A stretch of DNA of 64,000 bases from JACKIC01 sp964543795 (GTDB lineage: Bacteria > Planctomycetota > UBA1135 > UBA2386). Of this stretch, positions 35,866 to 42,623 are shown in pieces; the stretch's first letter is position 1; the number at the start of each line of letters is the position of its first letter. A model generated the notes under the pieces. The model did not search any database, had not been told where the DNA came from, and saw nothing but the letters and a program-made list of their open reading frames with translations. Location of the stretch: the NCBI GenBank assembly GCA_964543795.1, contig CAZIZN010000017.1, positions 1-64,000 of the forward strand. The letters are read 5' to 3'. A program made the position numbers and the translations under genes.

Positions 35866-36843
35866 ATGAAACCGATCCTCCCGCTCGCGTTGGCTCTCGG
35901 GGCGCTCGCCATCGCCGCCCCGGCGCAGATCGCCAAGGGCGCGGCTGCAAAGCCCTTCCCCTTCGTCAAGGTCTGGAACGACGGTCCGACGACGTTCGAC
36001 GATCTCGCCGGCAAGGTGGTGATCCTCGACTTCGCCGAGACCTGGTGAGGCCCCTGCAAGGCGGCCGTCCCGCACCTCAACGAACTGCACGAGAAGTTCG
36101 CGGAGCGGGGGCTGCTGCTCATGGGCGTGTCCCGTGAGGAAGAAGGCAAGATCCAGGAAGTGTTCGTCGAGAAGCTCGGCGCCAAGTACCCGATCGTCAA
36201 GGTCGAGGGGGACTCGATCGCCGACTACGGCATCAAGTTCTTCCCGAGCGTCTACTGCATCGATGCGAACGGCAACGTGCACTCCGTGCCCGACGACCGC
36301 ATGCCGTCCGAGTCGACGATCGAGGAGCTGCTGAAGTCCGTCTCGCTGGCGCCGAAGCTGCCGGCCGAGGCCCGCTACGACCCGCTGCGGTCGCTGTGGA
36401 ACAAGAAGGACTACGGCAAGGTCCGCGACTACCTCGGCAAGATGCTCGCTGCGGAGAAGCTCGATGCGGACATGAAGCAGGTGTTCGAGGAGCAGCAGGC
36501 GGCGCTCGAGAAGAAGGTGCAGCGCGCGCAGCAGCGCGTCGCGAGCCTCGCCGGCGGCCCCGACTACTTCGGCGCCAAGGAGACTCTCGAGAAGCTGCAG
36601 AAGGAGTGGAAGGGTTTCCCTGTCGAGGCCGACGCGCAGAAGGTGCTCGCCACGTTCGCCGCGGACGCCGCGATCAAGAAGGAGATCGCCGCCGGCAAGG
36701 CGCTCGACAAGCTGCTCTCCACCTACGACCGCAGCAAGCAGAGCCAGGCGAAGAAGCTCGTCGAAGAGCTGCACAAGTTCGCCAAGAAGTACGAAGGCAC
36801 CTACGCGGGCTCGCAGGCCGCGAAGATGGTGAACGGGCAGTAG
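35866..36843 (+). CDS. Selenocysteine thioredoxin-like (TlpA-type) secreted protein
   Basis: 325 residues from ATG 35866 to TAG 36841-36843 with one in-frame TGA at 36046-36048 (residue 61). A signal peptide (about 1-21, A-A-P-A-Q) is followed by a thioredoxin fold: V-I-L-D-F-A-E-T-W, then U61-G-P-C64-K-A, the W-C-G-P-C-K redox motif with its first Cys replaced. The fold continues with L-L-M-G-V-S-R-E-E, F-F-P-S-V-Y-C-I-D (cis-Pro) and a Lys/Glu-rich helical C-terminal domain from ~165. The frame is unbroken apart from the TGA. UGAGG can pair with CCUCA 24 bases on, but no convincing SECIS was found. Lying beside a Sec peroxiredoxin, it may be an exported redox partner, though the peroxiredoxin is not exported. 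Confidence 0.85.
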
Positions 36844-36848
36844 CCGCC

Positions 36849-37652
36849 TTGGCGGCCGTGCTCGTGCTGCGGCGCGGCGGCCTCGGCGACACGTTGCTGA
36901 CGCTGCCGCTGCTCGCCGCGCTGCGCCGGGAGCGCCCCGGCGCGGCGCTGCACCTCGCCGGCGTGCTCGAGTTCGCCGCGGTGCTGCACCGCTTCGGCGC
37001 GGTCGACGCGGCACGGTCGAGCGAGGACCTCGCCCTGTGGTCGCCCGACCGCGCCCGGCAACGGCTCGCCGACTACGACCTGGTCGTCGCCGACGAACCC
37101 GCCGTGGCGCACGTGGCGCTCGAGCCACACCGCGCGCCGGCGGGGGTGCCGTTCGGCCTCTCGCTCGCGCGCCAGGCCGGCCGGGAGCCGCGCTGGCCCG
37201 ACGACGCCTGGCTCCTGCCGCCGCGGGCGGCCGGCGATGGGCCGACGGTGCTCGCGCCGGGCAGCGGTGCCGTGCGCAAGTGCTGGCCGCGCGAACGCTG
37301 GCTCGAACTCGCGCCGCGGCTCGGCGCCGACGTCGTCGTGGTGGTGGGGCCGACGGAGGCCGAGCGCGACGACCCGCGGTCCTGGCCGTGGCGCGTGCCC
37401 GTCGCGTTCGTCGCCGGTGCCACGCCGGTGCAACTCGCCGACCGACTGTCGGCCGCGGGCCGGTTCGTCGGCAACGACAGCGGCACCACGCACCTCGCCG
37501 CGGCGCTCGGCGTGCCGACGGTGGCGATCTTCGGGCCGACCGATCCCGCGGTCTGGGCGCCCGTCGGGCCGCACGTGCGCGTGGTCGGAGCCTTCGGTCG
37601 CGGGCTCGCCGAGGTCGCGGTCGACGACGTCGTCGCGCCGGCTCGGCGCTGA
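36849..37652 (+). CDS. Glycosyltransferase family 9 (heptosyltransferase-like)
   Basis: 267 residues from a TTG at 36849; a GTG at 36858 is the alternative, and no ATG fits. The N-terminus L-V-L-R-R-G-G-L-G-D-T-L-L-T-L-P is the family signature, and the C-terminal half has V-G-N-D-S-G-T-T-H-L-A-A-A-L-G-V-P-T-V-A-I-F-G for the nucleotide-sugar site. Family members transfer heptose or related sugars to lipopolysaccharide cores. The protein is shorter than WaaC/WaaF (~320-350), mainly in the N-terminal domain. It starts five bases after the Sec thioredoxin-like gene. Confidence 0.85.
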   Translation: MAAVLVLRRGGLGDTLLTLPLLAALRRERPGAALHLAGVLEFAAVLHRFGAVDAARSSEDLALWSPDRARQRLADYDLVVADEPAVAHVALEPHRAPAGVPFGLSLARQAGREPRWPDDAWLLPPRAAGDGPTVLAPGSGAVRKCWPRERWLELAPRLGADVVVVVGPTEAERDDPRSWPWRVPVAFVAGATPVQLADRLSAAGRFVGNDSGTTHLAAALGVPTVAIFGPTDPAVWAPVGPHVRVVGAFGRGLAEVAVDDVVAPARR

Positions 37653-37679
37653 GGGCGGCGCGTACGGAGCGCGCTCAGC
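37648..37679. terminator. Bidirectional terminator with both stop codons in the stem
   Basis: GCTGAG (37648-37653) pairs with CTCAGC (37674-37679). Each arm contains the TGA stop of one of the two convergent genes; a short GCGC/GCGC stem can form inside. Confidence 0.65.
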
Positions 37680-38349
37680 CGCGGCGCCGCCGCAGCGCCG
37701 CACCCAGGCAGCCGAACAGACCGCCGATCATCATCGTGCCGACGATCCAGAACGTGACCTGCGGCAGCGCCAGGAAGGCGAACTTGCTCACGCCCTCGGG
37801 CAGCAGCGTGCCGGCCGGCAGCTGCGTGTAGTGCGTGTTCCAGTCCTCTTGCCCCAGTGCGACCCACGTGATGACGACGACGGGGATGCGCGCGAGCAGG
37901 CCGTAGACGATCAGCGTGACGGCCAGCCGGGGCCACGCCGTCAGGATCACGATCCCGGCGAGCGCGACGACGCCGAGCACGTAGGCGAAGCCCTTCGCTT
38001 CGGCGGGCGCGTTCTCGTCGGGGAAGGTCACGAGCCCCGCAGCACCCAGCGCCATCATCCCGCCGACCATCACGACGGCGCCGATCGCGCAGCGCAGCGC
38101 CGCCTTGCCTGCGTGGGCCGGCTCGCCGTGCAGCGAACGCAGCCGCCAGCCGAACCAGAAGCCGAACACCGGGATCAACCAGGAGATGCCGAGTAGTCCC
38201 TGGGGCGTGCTGCTGCCGGGCGCGGCGTTGCCGAACAGCGTGGCGTTCCAGCCGTTCAGCTCGCCGCAGAGTCGCAGGATGGTGACGAGGAGCGAGATCG
38301 CGGCCGGAATCGCCACGAGGGACCACGTGCCGGGAGCCTTGTCGGTCAT
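37675..38349 (-). CDS. Hypothetical multi-pass membrane protein
   Basis: 224 residues with about five to six hydrophobic segments. The short periplasmic-type segment L-G-Q-E-D-W-N-T-H-Y-T-Q-L-P precedes the last helix, and the chain ends R-R-R-R-G. No family recognised. It converges on the glycosyltransferase gene and lies 50 bases downstream of the lysozyme-like gene. Confidence 0.7.
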   Translation of the reverse strand: MTDKAPGTWSLVAIPAAISLLVTILRLCGELNGWNATLFGNAAPGSSTPQGLLGISWLIPVFGFWFGWRLRSLHGEPAHAGKAALRCAIGAVVMVGGMMALGAAGLVTFPDENAPAEAKGFAYVLGVVALAGIVILTAWPRLAVTLIVYGLLARIPVVVITWVALGQEDWNTHYTQLPAGTLLPEGVSKFAFLALPQVTFWIVGTMMIGGLFGCLGAALRRRRG

Positions 38350-38399
38350 CGCCGAAGGCTATCAGGGCGTCGCCTCGGATCCGAATCGTGCAGAACACC

Positions 38400-38903
38400 T
38401 CACGGCAGGGCCGCGCGCACCTTGTCCCAGTAGCGGTCCGTCTTCGGGTTCTCGTGGCCGCGCGGCCCGCCGTTGTGCACCCGCGCGATGCGTTCGGCAT
38501 CGCCGACCTGCCAGGCCTCGGGAGCCCACTTCGTCATGTAGGCGTCGATGACCCGTTCGGCGTAGGCGCGCTGCCTGCAGTCCTGGTAGTCGCCGCCGAG
38601 CTCGGGCCGGAACGCGATCGCGTCCTGCCAGTAGACGCGGTGGATCTGGTAGGGCCCGATCGCGAGACCGCCGTCGCCGTCGGGAACGTCGTCGCGCCAG
38701 CCGCTCTCGACGAAGCGGAGCGCGCCGAGGATCTGTTCGCGCGGCCAGGTCGTGCGGGGGCCGCCGCCGAGGAACCACCACGACAGTCCCAGCAGCACCG
38801 CCGCCAGCAGCGCGTTGCCGCGGCGGGTGCGCGGCAGCCACCGGCGAGGCCGCCAGCGGCGCAGATCCGGCGCGCGGACGTGGAAGCGTGGCAGTCGAGG
38901 CAT
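38400..38903 (-). CDS. Invertebrate-type (i-type/destabilase-like) lysozyme homologue
   Basis: 167 residues. An Arg-rich N-terminus and one membrane helix (about 31-46) anchor an extracytoplasmic domain. The domain reads F-V-E-S-G-W-R-D-D, D-G-D-G-G-L-A-I-G-P-Y-Q-I-H-R-V-Y-W-Q-D-A, Y-Q-D-C, V-I-D-A-Y-M-T-K-W and A-R-V-H-N-G-G-P-R-G. That order and spacing match i-type lysozymes, including the catalytic Glu and Asp and the H-N-G-G-P-x-G block, but most of the disulfide cysteines are missing. It likely cleaves peptidoglycan near the membrane surface. The fold call is by motif recall. Confidence 0.8.
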   Translation of the reverse strand: MPRLPRFHVRAPDLRRWRPRRWLPRTRRGNALLAAVLLGLSWWFLGGGPRTTWPREQILGALRFVESGWRDDVPDGDGGLAIGPYQIHRVYWQDAIAFRPELGGDYQDCRQRAYAERVIDAYMTKWAPEAWQVGDAERIARVHNGGPRGHENPKTDRYWDKVRAALP

Positions 38904-38986
38904 CTTCCGCGAGCAGACCGGTCGCGAGGGTCTTTGGCAACCGCGGCGGGCTGGACGGCGGGGGTGTTCCCGGTCACGCTGCCGCG

Positions 38987-40753
38987 ATGCGCACGGCCGC
39001 CGCGCTCGCCATCCTCCTGTCGATCGCCTCGAGCCCCGCGCAGGCGCCGCCGCCCGTGCCGCTCGGCACCGCCGTCGACGCCGCCTTCCACGACGGCCGC
39101 TGGCTGCCGCGCACCGTCGCGGACCTCGGCGCGACCGCCGCGACGGTCGTGTTCTTCGCGACGATCAAGTGCCCGATCGTGCAGCGCTACCTGCCTCGCC
39201 TCGGCGAGCTCGCGGCCGACCACGCTGCGCGCGGCGTGCGAACGTTGGTCGTCAACGTCGGCGCCGGCGACCTGCTCGTCGACGCGGCGGGGCAGGTCGT
39301 GACCGCAGCACCGGCGGCGGTGTTCGGCAAGGACTTCGACGGGTCGTTCGCCCGCGCCTGCGGCGTGGACCGCACCGGCACGGCGCTCGTGCTCGACCGG
39401 CAGCGCCGCATCGTCTACCGGGGACGCGTCGACGATCAGTACGGCTACACGGGGGCGCGGCCGCAGCCGTCGCGCGACGACCTGCGGCTGGCCCTCGAGG
39501 ACGTGCTCGCCGGCCGGCCGGTCGCCGTCGCGGAGACGGCCGTACTCGGCTGCCGGATCACCGCGCCGGCGGCTGCCGGCGACGGTCCGGTGCCGACGTT
39601 CGCGCGCGACGTGCTGCCGCTGCTGCAGAAGCACTGCCAGGATTGCCACCGGCCCGGCGGCGAAGGGCCGTTCGCGCTGCTCGACGAGACCGACGCGAAG
39701 AAGCACGCGGCGATGATCGCCGAGGTCGTGGAGCAGGGTCGCATGCCGCTCTGGTACGGCGACAGCCGCCACGGCGCGTTCGTCAACCGCCGCGCGATGA
39801 CCGCACCCGAACGCGAGACCATCGTTCGCTGGGTCGCCGGCGGCATGCCGGGCGGCGAGCCGGCCGACCTGCCGCGGCCGCGCGACCTGCCCGACGGCGG
39901 CTGGCGCATCGGCGAGCCCGACCTCGTGATCTCGCTGAAGGGCCGCATCCAGCTCCCGCCCGACGGTGTGGTGCCCTACCAGTACTTCGTGTTGCCCTAC
40001 CGATTCGACGCGGACACGTGGGTCGAGGCGATCGAGATCAAGCCGGAGAACCCGCGCGTCCTGCACCACTGCAACCTCGCGCGCGTGAAGCTCGGCGAAC
40101 GCTTCTCGCAGGACGGCTTCCTGACCGGCTACGTGCCGGGCGGCGATCCGCACGTGCTGGATCCCGGTACCGCCGTGCGCATCCCGGCCGGGTCGGCGCT
40201 GGCGCTGCAGGCGCACTACGTGACGATCGGCGAAGCGGCGACCGACCGGATCTCGGTGGGGTTGCGGTTTCCCCGCGTGCCGGTGCAGAAGGAGATGCAG
40301 GTGGCGATCGTCGCGAACACACGCTTCTCGATCCCGCCCGGCGCGCTCGCGCACCCGGTGGCCGCCGCACGCACGCTGCGCGACGCCGGCATCGGCATCG
40401 GCCTGTTCGTGCACATGCATCTGCGCGGCCGCGACATGACGGTCGTCGCCGAACACCAGGACGGCGCGCGCGAGACCCTGCTCGTGGTGCCGAACTACCA
40501 CTTCGACTGGCAGCAGAGCTACCGCTGGGCGCCGGGCCAGCGCACGTTCGCCGCGGGCACCAAGGTGCACGCGCTGGCGCACTACGACAACTCGGCGTGG
40601 AACCCGTTCAACCCCGACCCGGCGGCGACGGTGCGCTTCGGCCTCGAGACCGAGGACGAGATGATGTACTTGTTCCTGTTCTGGGTGAAGCAGGCCGAAG
40701 CGCTGGGGCTGGCCGTCGATCCGCGCACGGGGCACGTCGTCGACGGCCGCTGA
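38987..40753 (+). CDS. Secreted redoxin / c-type heme / type II copper monooxygenase-like protein
   Basis: 588 residues with a signal peptide (about 1-20). Residues ~25-190 are a thioredoxin-fold redoxin domain with a single Cys in I-K-C-P-I-V-Q-R-Y. A C-x-x-C-H heme-binding motif (C-Q-D-C-H) lies near residue 220. Residues ~310-588 resemble ascorbate-dependent copper type II monooxygenases, with H-H-C-N-L, Q-A-H-Y and H-M-H-L-R-G as likely copper ligands. This combination is common in planctomycete secretomes, and its substrates are unknown. The ATG at 38987 directly precedes the signal peptide. Confidence 0.85.
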   Translation: MRTAAALAILLSIASSPAQAPPPVPLGTAVDAAFHDGRWLPRTVADLGATAATVVFFATIKCPIVQRYLPRLGELAADHAARGVRTLVVNVGAGDLLVDAAGQVVTAAPAAVFGKDFDGSFARACGVDRTGTALVLDRQRRIVYRGRVDDQYGYTGARPQPSRDDLRLALEDVLAGRPVAVAETAVLGCRITAPAAAGDGPVPTFARDVLPLLQKHCQDCHRPGGEGPFALLDETDAKKHAAMIAEVVEQGRMPLWYGDSRHGAFVNRRAMTAPERETIVRWVAGGMPGGEPADLPRPRDLPDGGWRIGEPDLVISLKGRIQLPPDGVVPYQYFVLPYRFDADTWVEAIEIKPENPRVLHHCNLARVKLGERFSQDGFLTGYVPGGDPHVLDPGTAVRIPAGSALALQAHYVTIGEAATDRISVGLRFPRVPVQKEMQVAIVANTRFSIPPGALAHPVAAARTLRDAGIGIGLFVHMHLRGRDMTVVAEHQDGARETLLVVPNYHFDWQQSYRWAPGQRTFAAGTKVHALAHYDNSAWNPFNPDPAATVRFGLETEDEMMYLFLFWVKQAEALGLAVDPRTGHVVDGR

Positions 40754-40769
40754 GTGTCACCGCCGGGCG

Positions 40770-42527
40770 TCAGTTGCCGATCGTGATCGCGATCGCGTCG
40801 CTGATGCGCACGGGGCACGCGCCGGCGCCGAGCTCGAGGTACTGCCCCGTGATCTGCACGCCGCAGAGGCCCTGATCGACCGGCGCGGGAATGCGCGTCG
40901 TCGCCGTGCCGTTGCCGTCCGGCGGCACCAGCAGGGCCACCGGGTTCGGCACGTGCACCGTGCCGAGGCACGCCGGCAGGATCGACGCGAGCGGGATCGA
41001 CGTGCTGCCGAGGCCGAGCGCGAAGAAGCCGAGCGGATTGTTCGGCTGCGCACCGAGCACGGTCCAGTCGAGGTCGCAACCGAGGTTGCCGTTCGTCGAC
41101 GTGGTCATCTGCGCGCCGGTGCCGCCGCCCAGGTTCACGACGCTGCCCGGCGTGCCTGCGACGCACGACAGGCAACCCGTGACGTTCATCGCGGCGATCG
41201 CGTAGCCGGCGTTCGTGTTGCTGCGGTTCTGGAACGAGATCGCCACGAGCGTGCGGCCGGCCTCGGCGCTGAGGTCGATCGTGCGTTCGGTCAGCGACAG
41301 GTTGGCGCCGGGCAGGCCGCGGTCGGTGTTCGCGGTGCCGGGCAGCGTGCCGCCGAACCAGTCGCCGCCGCTGACGGTGGCGACGAACGGGGCGCCGGTC
41401 TGGAACGCGAACTCGACGTCGAACGAGCCGCCCCCGTTGCTGATCTGGAACAGCAGCGTGGCGCGCGAGGTGGCGTCGATCAGGATCGGCTGGCCGAGCG
41501 TCGTCGTCTGCGGACCCGTCTGGTCCGGGTTGGGCAGCCACGCGGGCTGCACGCCGACGTCGTCGTTGTCGGGCGCGAGGTCGAACTGGCGGTTGCCGCC
41601 GTCGACCGTGTTGCGGTTGCCGAGGTGCACCAGGTCGAGCGCGCCGGGCGTCGTCACGAACCGGTAGGGAGCCAGCAGCGGCAGGTTCGGCACACCGGCG
41701 GTGAAGTCGAGGCCGCGGTCCGAGATCGACCGGTAGCCGGCGACGTTGTCCGGCTGGCCGTCCTCGCCGGCGTGCACGATGCCGTTCCAGTTGTAGGCGA
41801 GCGCGATCTGGTTCACGCGGCGGGGCGCCGGCGGATACTCGAAGTTGCACGCGAGGACCGCGTACCCGGCGACGAGGTTCGAGCGGTTGCCGAAGCTGAT
41901 CTGCGTGACGACCTCGCCGGCGCGCGACGACAGGTCGATCCGGCCTTCGGTGATCGACAGGTTGGCACCGGGGTTCGCGCTGTCGACGTTCTGCGTGCCG
42001 GCGAACGTGCCGCCGAACCAGTCGCTCGCCGAGAGACTCACCGTGTAGGTGTTGGTGCTGGCGAACGTGAAGGTGACGTCGAACGAGCCGCCGCCGTTGC
42101 TGATCTGGTAGAGGAACGCCGCGCTCGTCGTCGGGCCGATCGGCAGCGGGAACGGCAGCACCGTGACCTGCGGTGCCGTCTGGTCGGGATTGGGCAGCCA
42201 GGCCGGCTGCACGCCGATGTCGTCGAAGTCGGGCACGGTGTCGAAGGCCCAGTTGCCGTTGTCGACGGTGTTGCGGTTGCCGACGTGCACGAGGTCGAGC
42301 GCGCCCGGCGTGGCGACGAGCTGGTAGGGAGCGAGCAGCGGGTCGACGGGCACACCGGCCGTGAAGTCGAGGCCGCGGTCGGAGATCGAGCGGTAGCCGT
42401 TGGGGTCGTCGGGCAGGAAGTTCTCGCCCGAGTGCACGATGCCGTTCCAGTTGTAGGCGAGCGGCACCTGGATCACCTGGGCGTAGACCGGCGCGGCGAG
42501 GGCGAGCGCGAAGATGGCTGTTCTCAT
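40770..42527 (-). CDS. Secreted protein with two N-W-N-G repeats
   Basis: 585 residues, signal peptide 1-16 (A-P-V-Y-A-Q). Two tandem domains of ~215 residues each carry N-W-N-G-I-V-H, Y-R-S-I-S-D-R-G-L-D-F, G-N-R-N-T-V-D, Q-P-A-W-L-P-N-P-D-Q-T, I-S-N-G-G-G-S-F-D-V and D-W-F-G-G-T. A Cys-containing C-terminal domain ends I-S-D-A-I-A-I-T-I-G-N. The protein at 45186-46949 has the same architecture. The Asp/Asn/Gly-rich motifs suggest calcium- or sugar-binding beta domains (inference). No known family is recognised. Confidence 0.75.
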   Translation of the reverse strand: MRTAIFALALAAPVYAQVIQVPLAYNWNGIVHSGENFLPDDPNGYRSISDRGLDFTAGVPVDPLLAPYQLVATPGALDLVHVGNRNTVDNGNWAFDTVPDFDDIGVQPAWLPNPDQTAPQVTVLPFPLPIGPTTSAAFLYQISNGGGSFDVTFTFASTNTYTVSLSASDWFGGTFAGTQNVDSANPGANLSITEGRIDLSSRAGEVVTQISFGNRSNLVAGYAVLACNFEYPPAPRRVNQIALAYNWNGIVHAGEDGQPDNVAGYRSISDRGLDFTAGVPNLPLLAPYRFVTTPGALDLVHLGNRNTVDGGNRQFDLAPDNDDVGVQPAWLPNPDQTGPQTTTLGQPILIDATSRATLLFQISNGGGSFDVEFAFQTGAPFVATVSGGDWFGGTLPGTANTDRGLPGANLSLTERTIDLSAEAGRTLVAISFQNRSNTNAGYAIAAMNVTGCLSCVAGTPGSVVNLGGGTGAQMTTSTNGNLGCDLDWTVLGAQPNNPLGFFALGLGSTSIPLASILPACLGTVHVPNPVALLVPPDGNGTATTRIPAPVDQGLCGVQITGQYLELGAGACPVRISDAIAITIGN

Positions 42528-42623
42528 GGGTCGAGCGAGCGGGGTTGCGAGTGGCGAGGGATGCGAGCGTCGAGACGACGCGCCGGCGACGCGGCGATCC
42601 CGCGAACGGGTATCAGAGCACGC

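Noticed and set aside
35350..37128. A 592-codon minus-strand frame crossing array 2 and the Sec thioredoxin-like gene
   Set aside because: The 120-nt period is a multiple of three, so the array translates as a 40-residue repeat on both strands. The frame runs antisense to a conserved thioredoxin fold and across an N gap, so coding is not supported.
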